A DNA stretch of 64,000 nucleotides from JAKANT01 sp035502095 (GTDB lineage: Bacteria > Pseudomonadota > Gammaproteobacteria > Burkholderiales > Burkholderiaceae_F). Under the pieces are notes generated by a model that saw only the letters and a list, made by a program, of their open reading frames with translations, searched no databases and was not told the DNA's origin. The DNA lies in contig DATJUX010000012.1 in NCBI GenBank assembly GCA_035502095.1, forward strand, positions 1 to 64,000, in the 5' to 3' direction. Shown one piece after another: positions 21,301 to 30,147 of the stretch (positions are counted from its first letter, which is position 1; each line of letters opens with the position of its first letter). Position numbers and translations under genes: made by a program.

Positions 21301-23147
21301 TCGAAGTCGTGCAGCGAGATCCAGGTGTCGCCGCTGCCGATGCGGTCGTTCTGTTCGGCGAGCACGCGCGCGCCCATGTGCTCGAGCATCGGCAGGCTGT
21401 CGGAGAGCACGATCGGGTCGCCGCGCCGGTACACCTTGAAGCCGAGCATGTTCGGCGCCGCGCCGAGCGGGCGATACAACGCGAGCGCGAGCGGCGCTTC
21501 CGGGGTCAGCGCCGCCACCCTGTGCACGTCGGCGACGGCCGCGCGCGCGGCGATGCGCTCGCGGTAGTCCGGCGGAAATGCGCCGCCCCAGCGCTTGAAC
21601 AGCTCGCTGCCGCGCGCTTCGCCTTCGGCATCGATCAATGCGTCACGCAGCTGGTCGTCCCAGCGCCGCGCGGCTTCGGCGAGCTTCGCCTCGACATCCT
21701 TGCGCTCGTACGGCGGGATCTGCCCCGGGGTCGTGCGCACCAGGAAGTGGATGCGCGCGAGCACCGCGTCGCCGAGCTGGGCGTCGAAGTCCGCGGCCGT
21801 CCCGGCGAACGCCTGCAGCAGGATGCGCTGGAACTTGACGCGCAGTTCGGTCGAATACGCCTCGCGCGGCACGTAGACCAGGCAGGCGACGAAGCGGTCG
21901 AACGGATCGCGCCGGATGAACAGGCGCAGCCGATGGCGTTCGCCGAGCGACAGGATCCCGAGCGCGGTCTCGTAGAGCTCGTCGTCGGAGATCTGGAACA
22001 GTTCGTCGCGCGGGTAGGTCTCGAGGATGTGCTGCAGCGCCTTGGCCAGGTGGCCGCCGGGCGCGAGCCCGGCGCGCTGGGCGATCGCTTCGACCCTGCC
22101 GCGCAGGAGCGGGGTTTCGGCGACCCGCGCCGCGTACGCCGTGGACGTGAACAGGCCGAGGAAACGATGCTCGCCGACCACCATGCCGTGGGCGTCGTAG
22201 CGTTTGACGCCGACATAGTCGGTGTAGCTGGGACGATGGACCGTCGAGCGTGTATTGGCCTTCGTCACGACGAGGATCGGCAAGGTCGAGCGCGCGAGCG
22301 TGCGCGCCTGGGGCGGCAATGCCGCGAAGCTCGCGGAGTTCTTCTCCTGTTCGGTCTCACGCAGCACACCCAGACCCGAGCCGGGCACGAGTCGCAACAC
22401 GTCCGCGCCGGCCTCCGTGACCAGGTCGTGGCGCCGGTAGCCGAGCAGCGTCATGTGATCCCGGCCCAGCCACTCCAGGAAGGCGCGGCTTTCCGCCACT
22501 GCCGCGGCGGGCAGCGAGGCGGGCGTGTGGTCGAGCTCGGCGATCGCCTCTTCGAGGCGCGCGATCATCGGTCTCCAGTCGTCCACCGCGGCACGCACGT
22601 CCGCGAGCACCCGTTCGATGCCCGCGACCAGCGCCACGCGCTGCTGCGGATCGACCAGGCGGTCGATCTCGATGTGCATCCACGACTCGTGCGGCGCGTC
22701 GGGCGCGTCCGCGAGCGGCTGGATCGAAAGCAGGGCGCCGCCGGGATCCCTGCGCACGGCGAAGATCGGGTGCACGATCAGGTGCAGGGTCAGGCCTTCG
22801 CGCGCGATTTCCGCGCTGGTCGAATCGACCAGGAACGGCATGTCGTCGTTGACGATCTCGATCACCGAGTGGCGCGATGCCCAGCCCTGTTCGGTCACGG
22901 TGGGGCTCAGGACGCGGACCTTCGGCTTGCCCTTGCCGCGCGTGTTCCCGAACTGCCAATGCGACAACAGCGCGCCCGACAGATCCTCGGGCGAGCGACC
23001 GGCGAGATCCTCCGCATCGAGCTGGCGGAAGTATTCGCGCGCGAAGGCGTCGATCGACGCCTTGTGCGCCGCGGGTACGTGGCCGGCCGCCAGCGCCACG
23101 ATCGAATCGAGGTGCTCGCGCGGGACGATCTTCGTCGTCGCATCCAT
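18342..23147 (-). CDS. gdhB: NAD-specific glutamate dehydrogenase, 180-kDa class
   Basis: The 1601-aa protein matches the large GDH class in length and layout: a long N-terminal ACT-like regulatory region, then the catalytic core. Glutamate and NAD binding residues lie in the core around GLRWSDRPEDFRTEVLGLVKAQMVKN and VPVGSKGGFVLK, followed by VVGIGDMSGDVFGNGML and VVAEGGNLGVTQRGRIE in the Rossmann part. It oxidises glutamate to 2-oxoglutarate and ammonia with NAD, feeding amino-acid carbon into the TCA cycle. The start ATG at 23147 has AGGGAGACAAGA upstream. It follows the penicillin acylase gene by 47 bp on the same strand. Symbol taken from the Pseudomonas enzyme. Confidence 0.95.
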   Translation of the reverse strand: MDATTKIVPREHLDSIVALAAGHVPAAHKASIDAFAREYFRQLDAEDLAGRSPEDLSGALLSHWQFGNTRGKGKPKVRVLSPTVTEQGWASRHSVIEIVNDDMPFLVDSTSAEIAREGLTLHLIVHPIFAVRRDPGGALLSIQPLADAPDAPHESWMHIEIDRLVDPQQRVALVAGIERVLADVRAAVDDWRPMIARLEEAIAELDHTPASLPAAAVAESRAFLEWLGRDHMTLLGYRRHDLVTEAGADVLRLVPGSGLGVLRETEQEKNSASFAALPPQARTLARSTLPILVVTKANTRSTVHRPSYTDYVGVKRYDAHGMVVGEHRFLGLFTSTAYAARVAETPLLRGRVEAIAQRAGLAPGGHLAKALQHILETYPRDELFQISDDELYETALGILSLGERHRLRLFIRRDPFDRFVACLVYVPREAYSTELRVKFQRILLQAFAGTAADFDAQLGDAVLARIHFLVRTTPGQIPPYERKDVEAKLAEAARRWDDQLRDALIDAEGEARGSELFKRWGGAFPPDYRERIAARAAVADVHRVAALTPEAPLALALYRPLGAAPNMLGFKVYRRGDPIVLSDSLPMLEHMGARVLAEQNDRIGSGDTWISLHDFDLQVQVVEDVDFDAVARQFEDTFARVFRGEVENDDFNRLVLRAGLNADEIVMLRAYAKYLRQIGFALSQGTIEATLATHPRIARMLVALFKLRFDPAARDEAAAAAQTRAIEAALEKVSVLSEDRVLRQLLALIQATLRTNFWRTGVGHSGAPGPRRSFVSFKFDCALVPGLPEPKPLFEIFVYSPRFEGIHLRGGKVARGGLRWSDRPEDFRTEVLGLVKAQMVKNTVIVPVGSKGGFVLKKAPPMSDREAYMKEGVACYQDFLRGLLDLTDNLAGTQVVPPPHVVRLDADDPYLVVAADKGTATFSDYANAISKEYGHWLGDAFASGGSAGYDHKGMGITARGAWESVKRFFREMGTDTQSTDFTVVGIGDMSGDVFGNGMLLSKHILLVAAFDHRHVFIDPTPDPAASFAERERMFKLPRSSWADYDARLISAGGGVWSRSEKSIPLSPQARAVLGTTAERLTPTELLNTILKAQVDLLYNGGIGTYIKASSETHADVGDRANDALRINGRDLRCKVVAEGGNLGVTQRGRIEAAMAGVRINTDAIDNSAGVDTSDHEVNIKILLGLAISDGELTEKQRNVVLAQMTDDVAALVLRDNYFQTQALSVVGRMSAQFLDQEMRFIRFLERTGRLNRAIECLPTDEEIAERKGHGLGLTNPERAVLLAYSKMWLFDELLASDLPEDPWIGTALARYFPAQLRERFGSYIPRHPLKREIVATHVLNSMINRVGSTFTHRLADMTGMKPAQVVRAYLCTREVFGHVALWQRVEALDNKVPDQIQSEMLIEEGWLTARATTWFLRSRRIGDPMEQTFKRFQPVVEALRARVEGQAAAPRAAAWIAAGVPSALARRVASADALYAALDIAEIAEAVGRDVGQVSDVHVGVGARLGLARLRQQIDTLPAESYWQSLAKAALGDDLASLQRSIAQSVFGTGSGAPGQLMAAWEARSGAGLERAQRLLAELGETKGADLAMVSVALRELRNLA

Positions 23148-23194
23148 TCTTGTCTCCCTGTTCCGCCCGGGCTGAGGACGAATTGTGCCGCCAG

Positions 23195-25612
23195 TCAACC
23201 GCCGCCGGGCACCAGAACCTGACGGTGCCGCGCGTGGGCTTCGATCGCTGCTTGCGCGAACCACCACGGCAGCAGTTCACCCGCGAACCAGGCGTCGAGC
23301 TGGTCCTTCTGGTTCGGGTGAAACTGGCGCTCGACCACGCCGCCGGGCACGACGGCCATGATCTTCTCGTCATCTGACAGGTCCGCGACCAGTCGCATCG
23401 AAGCGAAGAACTCGACCTCAAAGCCGCCCATGAAGGGTGTACGCGCGCGCATGACGGTTTCGTTGGAGCCGTCCATCGCGTGGCTGCGCACGCCGAGCAG
23501 GTCGCGCCCGAAGCCGCTCCGCCGCAGCGGACTCACGAACGTGATGCCATGTTCGTTGCCCCACAGCCAGCCTTTCGGATCGCTGCCGTGCGTCGCCGTG
23601 AGCTCCGCGCGCACGATCCTGACGCTGCGGCGGATCAGATCCGGCAGCCGCTCGACGGCGGGCGTCCGCGTGTCGTCGAACCACGGCGAGTCCGGGTGTT
23701 GCAGCAGGCGATCGAAGCGTTCCTGCCAGCCGTACCACTGCTGCAGATAGGCCCGTGCGAGCTCGTCGCCCATCTTGTCGACATAGGTCTCGTAGGCGAG
23801 GCGCTCGTAGATGCGGTGATAGAGCAGCGGTGCGGTCTGATCGAGGCGGTCGCGTCCGTCCCACGCCGCCAGGATGATGGCGAGGTCGGCCTGTTCCGGG
23901 TCGTCCTTCAGCGCCGCGATGATCAGCGGCACGAGGCGCCTGGACTGCAGGTTCAGGGTATCGAGCATCAGCGCGCGGTGATCGCCGAGCGTCATCGCGC
24001 GCGTTGCGCCGAGCACCTGGCCGATGCGTTCGTAGCGGTAGCCGGGTGCGAAGAACGAGGAATAGTCGTAGGGGTAGCCGTCCGGGCGGTTGTCGTTGTT
24101 GGCGGTCGCGATCCAGCCGCGCGCCGGCGCCAGCTGGCCCGGCATCTGATCGGGCGGAATGAAACCGCGCCAGTCGCCGCCTCGTGCGGCGGGCTTCGGA
24201 TAGATGCCCTGGCCGCTGGCGCGAATCGGCACACGCCCGGTGGCGCGATGGCCGATCACACCCGCCTTGTCGGCGAACACGTAGTTGAAATACAGCACCT
24301 CCATCTGCTGCGCGGCGCGATCGACGTCGGCCGCGGACGCCGCGGCGAGCAGCTTGTCGATGCCGATCTCGTGGCCGTCGATCTCGGCGCTCGCCATGCG
24401 CAGGCTCAGGAGCCGGTCGCCCGCCGCACCCAGCCCGGGCCCGGCGATGACCGGACCGCGCACGGTGCGACGGATCGTGAGCGATTCGGTGCGAAACCCG
24501 CGCTCGGCCTTGCGGTCCTTGATACGAATCGTCTCCGTCTCGACGTCGAACGGCAGCACCGCGTCGCCGTCGACGTAGTGATCGGGCTGGCCCGGCGCGA
24601 GCTGCTCGATGAAAAGATCCTGGCTGTCGCCGTACGAGTTGGTGACGCCGAATGCGACATCGGCATTGCGCCCGACCAGGATGCCCGGCACGGCAGGCAG
24701 CGCGGCGCCGATCGCGCGCACCGCGGGAGCGAAGAGCCCGACCGGAAACCAGATGCCGGGGAGGATGCGGGCGTCCAGGTGCGGATCGTTCGCGACCGCG
24801 GCCGATCCGCTCGCAGACCGCGCGGGCGCCACGGCCCAGTTGTTGCTGCCGACGGCAAGCGGGGCTCCAGGTCCGGTGGCAGCCGGAACCAGCATGGCGG
24901 CGTCGTTCAAGCCGAGCCGGGTGGGCGGCGCGTCGGCACTCTCGATGACTTTGCGGTCACGATCCGGATTCACGTTGACCGGAAACAGTTCGAGCGCGCG
25001 TTGTGGACCGAACTTGTCGATCAGCCGCTGCGCCAGCAACTCGGACTTGTAGTTGGCCGCCTGGCTCAGGTTGACGAAATGTAGGACCGTCACCAGGTCG
25101 ACGACGTTCCAGGGCGCGGCGGTGAGTCCGGCGATCTTCAGTTCGACCGGCAGGTCCTCGGCCTGCCCGCCGATGTAGGCGTTGATTCCCTGCGCATACC
25201 AGTCGAGGAAGTCGCGCGCTGACGCCGAGAGTCGGGCGGCATGCCGTTCGGCATTGCGGCGCAGTCCGAGCGTGCGCATCTCGCGATCGCTGGCAAGTGC
25301 CGCCGCGCCGACCACCTCGGCGAGGCGGCCGTTCGCCAGTGCGCGGTAGGTCTCCATCTGGAACAGGCGCGCCTGCGCGGTGACGAATCCCTGCGCACGG
25401 ATCAGGTCGGGCGTGTTGCGGGCGAAGATGTACGGGATGCCGTGTTCGTCGCGCAGCACGTCCACCGGTTCGGCAAGGCCGGGGAACGCGAGTTCGCCGG
25501 TGACCTTGGGGCCGCGCAGGATGCCCGAGAAGAGGACGGCCGCGGCGAGGAGAACGAGGACGACGAGCGCACCGACGATCCGGATCAGCCAGCCGACGAT
25601 ACCTGCGCGCAT
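23195..25612 (-). CDS. Penicillin acylase family (Ntn hydrolase) protein
   Basis: The 805-aa precursor has an N-terminal hydrophobic export or anchor segment (about 8-30). An alpha-chain part contains DVLRDEHGIPYIFA, followed by the autocleavage site GSNNW, with Ser256 as the new N-terminal nucleophile of the beta chain. Family members deacylate amides such as beta-lactams or N-acyl-homoserine lactones in the periplasm; the substrate here is unknown. The beta chain carries the expected NPHLD-like segment (NDPHLDARILPG). The end lies 47 bp before the glutamate dehydrogenase start on the same strand. Confidence 0.92.
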   Translation of the reverse strand: MRAGIVGWLIRIVGALVVLVLLAAAVLFSGILRGPKVTGELAFPGLAEPVDVLRDEHGIPYIFARNTPDLIRAQGFVTAQARLFQMETYRALANGRLAEVVGAAALASDREMRTLGLRRNAERHAARLSASARDFLDWYAQGINAYIGGQAEDLPVELKIAGLTAAPWNVVDLVTVLHFVNLSQAANYKSELLAQRLIDKFGPQRALELFPVNVNPDRDRKVIESADAPPTRLGLNDAAMLVPAATGPGAPLAVGSNNWAVAPARSASGSAAVANDPHLDARILPGIWFPVGLFAPAVRAIGAALPAVPGILVGRNADVAFGVTNSYGDSQDLFIEQLAPGQPDHYVDGDAVLPFDVETETIRIKDRKAERGFRTESLTIRRTVRGPVIAGPGLGAAGDRLLSLRMASAEIDGHEIGIDKLLAAASAADVDRAAQQMEVLYFNYVFADKAGVIGHRATGRVPIRASGQGIYPKPAARGGDWRGFIPPDQMPGQLAPARGWIATANNDNRPDGYPYDYSSFFAPGYRYERIGQVLGATRAMTLGDHRALMLDTLNLQSRRLVPLIIAALKDDPEQADLAIILAAWDGRDRLDQTAPLLYHRIYERLAYETYVDKMGDELARAYLQQWYGWQERFDRLLQHPDSPWFDDTRTPAVERLPDLIRRSVRIVRAELTATHGSDPKGWLWGNEHGITFVSPLRRSGFGRDLLGVRSHAMDGSNETVMRARTPFMGGFEVEFFASMRLVADLSDDEKIMAVVPGGVVERQFHPNQKDQLDAWFAGELLPWWFAQAAIEAHARHRQVLVPGGG

Positions 25613-25897
25613 TGCCTCGCACCTTTCCCGATCGAGCCAGCGTGCCGCTCGTACCCGCGGCTTGGCTGGACTGTACTGAAAGGACGGCTCCGTATGCCGG
25701 CTCGTTCGCTTTGCTTCATGGCGGCATTGGGGCTGGGGCGACGGCGGGCAGCGTTTCGGATTGCGCCGGCCAATCCCAAGAAAGCGTTACTCGCCGTGTC
25801 GATCCATCGCGAGTCGGATCGACCTGTCAAAGAAGGCTGGCGAGTCCGGTCCAAGATCGACCGTCGGCCGATTTGAGAACCCTACCGGGAGAAAGCG

Positions 25898-26329
25898 ATG
25901 AAGTTCATGGTGATCGTCAAAGCGAGCAAGGCTTCCGAGGCGGGCCAGATGCCGAGCGAACGACTGCTTGCCGCAATGGGCAAATACAACGAGGAACTGG
26001 CCAGGGCCGGCATCCTGCTCGCTGCCGAAGGCTTGCATCCGAGTTCCAAGGGTGTGCGGGTGCGCTTTTCCGGAAGCAAGCGCACGGTGATCGACGGTCC
26101 GTTCGCCGAGACCAAGGAACTGATCGCGGGTTTCTGGCTGTGGCAGGTGCGCTCGCAGGAAGAGGCGATCGAGTGGCTCAAGCGCTGCCCGAATCCGCAC
26201 GACGAGGAGACCGACGTCGAAATCCGCCGGGTGTTTGCAGCCGAGGACTTCGGCGCCGAGTTCACGCCGGAACTGCGCCAGCAGGAAGAACGCACGCGCG
26301 TCCTGGCCGAGAAGGCGGCGCAGAAGTAG
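25898..26329 (+). CDS. YciI-like (DGPF domain) protein
   Basis: The 143-aa protein shows the YCII/DGPF pattern: MKFMVIVKASK at the start, the strand with RVRFSGSKRTVIDGPFAETKE that gives the domain its name, and IRRVFAAEDFG near the end. The fold is a small ferredoxin-like dimer of unclear biochemical role. GGGAGAAAGCG precedes the ATG. It is followed by a VOC-family gene at 41 bp. DGPF and VOC proteins often neighbour ECF sigma factors, but none is present here. Confidence 0.88.
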   Translation: MKFMVIVKASKASEAGQMPSERLLAAMGKYNEELARAGILLAAEGLHPSSKGVRVRFSGSKRTVIDGPFAETKELIAGFWLWQVRSQEEAIEWLKRCPNPHDEETDVEIRRVFAAEDFGAEFTPELRQQEERTRVLAEKAAQK

Positions 26330-26370
26330 CCGCCGGCCCGTCGTCATCCACATTTCGAAGCGAGGCAGCC

Positions 26371-26787
26371 ATGCTGGTCCAGACCTATCTTTCGTTCGAA
26401 GGCCGTTGCGAAGAGGCGCTCGAGTTCTACCGCCGCGCTGCGGGCGCGGAAGTGCAGATGTTGATGCGCTTCAAGGAGAGCCCGGAACCCGCGCCCGAAG
26501 GCGCGGTGCCGCGGGGTACCGAGAACAAGGTGTTGCACGCCGCGTTCAAGATCGGCGAGACCGTCGTGCTGGCTTCCGACGGCCGTTGTTCGGGCAAGGC
26601 GGATTTCAAGGGATTCGGCCTCACGATTTCGGTCAACGACAGCGCGGCCGCCGACAAGGTCTTCGCCGCGTTGTCCGACGGCGGCCAGGTGACGATGCCG
26701 CTGGGCAAGACGTTCTGGTCGTCGCGCTTCGGCATGCTGACCGACCGCTTCGGCGTCTGCTGGATGGTCAACACCGTCACGCCGTGA
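26371..26787 (+). CDS. VOC family (PhnB-like glyoxalase/bleomycin-resistance fold) protein
   Basis: The 138-aa product begins MLVQTYLSFEGRCEEALEFYRRAAGAEV and ends WSSRFGMLTDRFGVCWMVN, the usual PhnB/DUF3223-like VOC signature with paired beta-alpha-beta-beta-beta modules. Function in this subfamily is not established. GAGGCAG lies before the ATG. It probably shares a transcript with the YciI-like gene upstream. Confidence 0.9.
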   Translation: MLVQTYLSFEGRCEEALEFYRRAAGAEVQMLMRFKESPEPAPEGAVPRGTENKVLHAAFKIGETVVLASDGRCSGKADFKGFGLTISVNDSAAADKVFAALSDGGQVTMPLGKTFWSSRFGMLTDRFGVCWMVNTVTP

Positions 26788-26955
26788 AGGCGGGAGAATC
26801 GACGCGCTCAGGACCATCGGCATCGTGATCGTGGGCGCTCGCCGGCGTCGGGCACGCCTTCGAGACCGGGTTTGCGGACCTGAAATCGCTCGCTGAAAGC
26901 CAGTAATCTGACGCGCTTGCGAGCGAACCAGAAGGCAAGTCGAAGGAGACCGACG

Positions 26956-28167
26956 ATGGCTGCACGGACAGCGAGGAAGACGCGGACGACGCCGACGAGC
27001 ACGCGCGCGAGCGCCGGCAAGCGCGCGCAAGCAAAGCCCCTGGTGCTGCTGGCGACGCGCAAGGGCGCGTGGCTGTTCCACGGCGATCCGGCGCGCAGGA
27101 CCTGGCGCATCAACGGCCCGCATTTTCTCGGCCACGTCGTCAATCACGTGATGCTCGACCCGCGCGACGGCACGACCCTGCTTGCCGCCGCGCGCACCGG
27201 GCATCTCGGTCCGACGGTGTTTCGCTCCACGGATTTCGGACGCACGTGGAAGGAAGCCGCGCGCCCGCCGGCGTTCGCCAAGGCGCCCGAGGGCAGTGCG
27301 AGCCCGCTCAAGGCCCGGTCGGTGAACCACACGTTCTGGCTCACGCCCGGGCATGCGAGCGAGCCCGGCGCCTGGTATGCCGGCACGTCGCCGCAGGGAC
27401 TGTTCCGCTCCGAGGACGGCGGCATCACCTGGGCGCCGTTTTCCGGCATCAACGAGGATCCACAGTATCGCGAGTGGATGGGCTCCGAGCAGGATGGCAC
27501 GCCAGACGGACCCAAGCTGCATTCGATCCTGATCGACCCGCGCGACCCGAAGCACATGTACTTCGCGATGTCGAGCGGGGGCGTGCACGAGTCGCTCGAC
27601 GGCGGCCGGACATGGAAGACGCTCGTCAAGGGCATGCAGGTCGTCGATGGGCTCGATCCGGCCGTGATCACCTTCCACGACCCTCACTGCGTGCGCATCT
27701 GTCCGAGCAATCCCGACCGCCTGTACCAACAGAATCATTGCGGCATCTATCGGATCGATCGGCCCGGCGAGGAGTGGCTGCGCGTCGGCCGCTCGATGCC
27801 GAAGCGCGTCGGCGACGTCGGATTTCCCATGGTCGTGCACCCGCGCGACGACGACCGCCTGTGGGTGTTCCCGATGGATGGCGGCTCGGTGTGGCCACGC
27901 ACGAGCCCGGACGGGTTGCCCGCCGTCTACACCACGCGCAATGGCGGCAAGACGTGGCAGCGCCTTGCCGACGGCTTGCCGAAGGAGCATGCATGGTGGA
28001 CCATCAAGCGCCAGGCGATGACCGCGGACGCGCAGGACCCGGTCGGCCTCTACTTCGGCACGACCAGCGGCGAGTTGTGGGCGAGCCGCGACGAGGGCGC
28101 GCGCTGGACGTGCATCGCGAGCCACCTGCCGGAGATCTATGCCGTCGAAACGGCGCAGGTCGCGTGA
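26956..28167 (+). CDS. BNR/sialidase-like beta-propeller protein
   Basis: The 403-aa protein starts at 26956 behind a good AAGGAG. After a basic Thr/Ala/Arg-rich N-terminus (about 1-27) it has repeated blades with Asp-box-like sequences (FRSTDFGRTWKEA, FRSEDGGITWAPF, HESLDGGRTWKTL, YTTRNGGKTWQRL and ASRDEGARWTCI). This is a WD40/YVTN/BNR-type beta-propeller often called exo-alpha-sialidase, but nothing shows it is a sialidase. There is no signal peptide, so it is likely cytoplasmic. A MoaD/ThiS-like gene follows after 9 bp. Confidence 0.85.
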   Translation: MAARTARKTRTTPTSTRASAGKRAQAKPLVLLATRKGAWLFHGDPARRTWRINGPHFLGHVVNHVMLDPRDGTTLLAAARTGHLGPTVFRSTDFGRTWKEAARPPAFAKAPEGSASPLKARSVNHTFWLTPGHASEPGAWYAGTSPQGLFRSEDGGITWAPFSGINEDPQYREWMGSEQDGTPDGPKLHSILIDPRDPKHMYFAMSSGGVHESLDGGRTWKTLVKGMQVVDGLDPAVITFHDPHCVRICPSNPDRLYQQNHCGIYRIDRPGEEWLRVGRSMPKRVGDVGFPMVVHPRDDDRLWVFPMDGGSVWPRTSPDGLPAVYTTRNGGKTWQRLADGLPKEHAWWTIKRQAMTADAQDPVGLYFGTTSGELWASRDEGARWTCIASHLPEIYAVETAQVA

Positions 28168-28176
28168 GCGCGCGCC

Positions 28177-28437
28177 ATGCAGGTGCTGATCCCCACCCCG
28201 CTGCGCTCATACACGCACGAGCAGCGGATGGTCGAAGCCGACGGGGCGACGCTGGCCACCTTGCTCGACGACCTCGAGCGGCGTTATCCCGGGATCCGCT
28301 TCCGCATGATCAACGAGCAGGACCGGATGCGGCCGCACATCCGCTTCTTCGTCAACGGCGACCAGGTGTTCGATCTGGCGCGTCCGCTGCGGCCCGACGA
28401 TGAGGTCTTCATCGTCCAGGCGTTGAGCGGCGGTTGA
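28177..28437 (+). CDS. MoaD/ThiS-family ubiquitin-like protein
   Basis: The 86-aa protein has the beta-grasp pattern of sulfur carriers and ends in Gly-Gly (VQALSGG), the tail that is adenylated and thiocarboxylated in MoaD/ThiS proteins. No moaE, thiG or E1-like adenylase lies nearby. It follows the beta-propeller gene by 9 bp, which implies cotranslation and a possible functional partnership rather than a role in molybdopterin or thiamine synthesis. Confidence 0.88.
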   Translation: MQVLIPTPLRSYTHEQRMVEADGATLATLLDDLERRYPGIRFRMINEQDRMRPHIRFFVNGDQVFDLARPLRPDDEVFIVQALSGG

Positions 28438-28503
28438 AGGAAGCGTCGAGCGCCATGTCGGTCGCGGATTCCTCGCGGCGCTCGCGGATGACGGAGCCGC
28501 CGG

Positions 28504-30006
28504 TCAGAGGCGGATGCGCGGCAGGCGTGACGCGATGGTCGCGCCGAGCGCCGCGATCAGGGCAGCGCCGACGAATCCGGTGCGGAAGGCGCTTTTGATG
28601 TGTGCGACGTCGGCGGTGCTGTGCGAGCCGAGCGCAGCGTCGAGGTTGACGCCGCGCAGAAGTGCGAACACCAGCGCACCGAAGAGTGCCGTGCCGAGCG
28701 CCGCGCCGACCGAGCGCGACAGCGAGACGGTCGCGGCGGCCGCACCGAGGCGCGCGCGGCCGGCAAGCGTCTGCAGGACGAGCTGGCCGCACGGCATCAC
28801 GGTGCCGAAGCCGATTCCCACCGCCAGTCCCAATCCCGCCAACACCGGCGCGGCCGGCGTCACCAGCCCGAGCCCGAGCAGAGCGAGCGCCGAGAGCGAC
28901 AGGCCATACTTCGGCATCGGCGTCGGCCGTGCCGTGCGCGCGACGATGCGTCCGGTGATCGTCGAGCCGACGACCATGCCGAGCGTGACGGGCAAGAGCA
29001 GCAGGCCGGCTTCCTTCGCCTGTGCACCGGCCCCGAGCTGCAGATAGACCGGCAGGAAGAAGACGCAGGCGAAGAAACACGAGGCGAAACAGAGGATCGT
29101 TCCCGCCATCTTCGCGGCGCCCGGTTCGCGCAGGAGCTCGACCGGCAGGAAGGGAGCCGCGATGCGTCGTTCCTGGCGCACGAGCGCCCACAGCAACGCC
29201 AGCGCGAGCGCGAACAAGCCCACGCTCTCGGCCGACCACCACGCGAAGCGATGGCCGGCGAAGCTCAGCCACACCAGCCAGCACACCGCGGTGCTCGAGA
29301 AGAGGACCAGCCCGCTCACGTCGGCGAGCGGAGATATCGTCCGGTGCGGGTCGCCGCGCGGCAGCCCGCGGATGCGCCATGCCGCGACGAGCGCGAGCGG
29401 AAGGTTGACCAGGAACAACCAGCGCCAGCTCGCGTGCGTCACGACGTATCCGCCGACCACCGGGCCGGCGAGGCTCGCGAGCGTGAAATTGGCAGCGAAG
29501 TAGCCCTGGAAGCGCGGGCGCTCGCGTGGCGGGACCAGCTCGCCGATCATCGCCTGCGACATCACCATCAGACCGCCGCCACCGAGTCCCTGCAGCGCGC
29601 GTGCGAGCACGAGCTGCAGCATCGACTGCGCTAGTCCGCACGCCGCCGAACCGAGCGCAAAGACGCCGACCGCGATCATCAGGACGCGCCGGCGCCCATG
29701 GCGGTCGCCGAGGCGCCCGTAGAGCGGCACCATCACGGTCGCGGCCATCAGGTACGCGAGCGCGATCCAGGTCGTATCGCGCAGGCCGCCGAGATCGGCC
29801 GCGATCGTCGGTGTAGCCGTGGCAAGCAGGGTCTGATCGACCGCCGCCAGGAACATCGGCAGCATGACCGCCGCGAAAATGTGCAGGAACTGACCAAGCG
29901 TGACGGTCTTCTCGGGCTGGACCGTGTCGGCACCGCGTGCCGTTGCCGGATGTCGCGCGGCGCGCGCGACCGCGGGGGTCGGAGCGGATTGATCGGGACT
30001 TGCCAC
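28504..30006 (-). CDS. MFS drug/solute exporter, DHA2 (EmrB/QacA) type
   Basis: The 500-aa protein has about 14 hydrophobic helices beginning after a short Pro/Ala-rich N-terminus. MFS motif A is clear in GRLGDRHGRRRVLM, and motif C-like GPVVGGYVVTHASWRWLFLVNLP marks a drug:H+ antiporter of the 14-TM group. The GTG at 30006 follows GAGG and places translation just before the hydrophobic core; the frame stays open far upstream without coding signs. It is transcribed away from the TRAP permease genes across about 140 bp. Confidence 0.9.
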   Translation of the reverse strand: MASPDQSAPTPAVARAARHPATARGADTVQPEKTVTLGQFLHIFAAVMLPMFLAAVDQTLLATATPTIAADLGGLRDTTWIALAYLMAATVMVPLYGRLGDRHGRRRVLMIAVGVFALGSAACGLAQSMLQLVLARALQGLGGGGLMVMSQAMIGELVPPRERPRFQGYFAANFTLASLAGPVVGGYVVTHASWRWLFLVNLPLALVAAWRIRGLPRGDPHRTISPLADVSGLVLFSSTAVCWLVWLSFAGHRFAWWSAESVGLFALALALLWALVRQERRIAAPFLPVELLREPGAAKMAGTILCFASCFFACVFFLPVYLQLGAGAQAKEAGLLLLPVTLGMVVGSTITGRIVARTARPTPMPKYGLSLSALALLGLGLVTPAAPVLAGLGLAVGIGFGTVMPCGQLVLQTLAGRARLGAAAATVSLSRSVGAALGTALFGALVFALLRGVNLDAALGSHSTADVAHIKSAFRTGFVGAALIAALGATIASRLPRIRL

Positions 30007-30147
30007 GGGGCCTCGGGCACGACGATCCGGCGGAGTCCGGATCCCGTCGGACCTATCTTGCCACCGCTCATCGGCCCGATCGAAAGCGCGGTGCCAGCTT
30101 CGCCCGGTTATGCTCGCCCGAGACATCCTTTCATCCGGGCCTCCCGC

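Noticed and set aside
18654..23222. Very long plus-strand frame opposite the glutamate dehydrogenase gene
   Set aside because: It mirrors the codon periodicity of the real gene; composition is His/Arg/Ala-rich with no domain.
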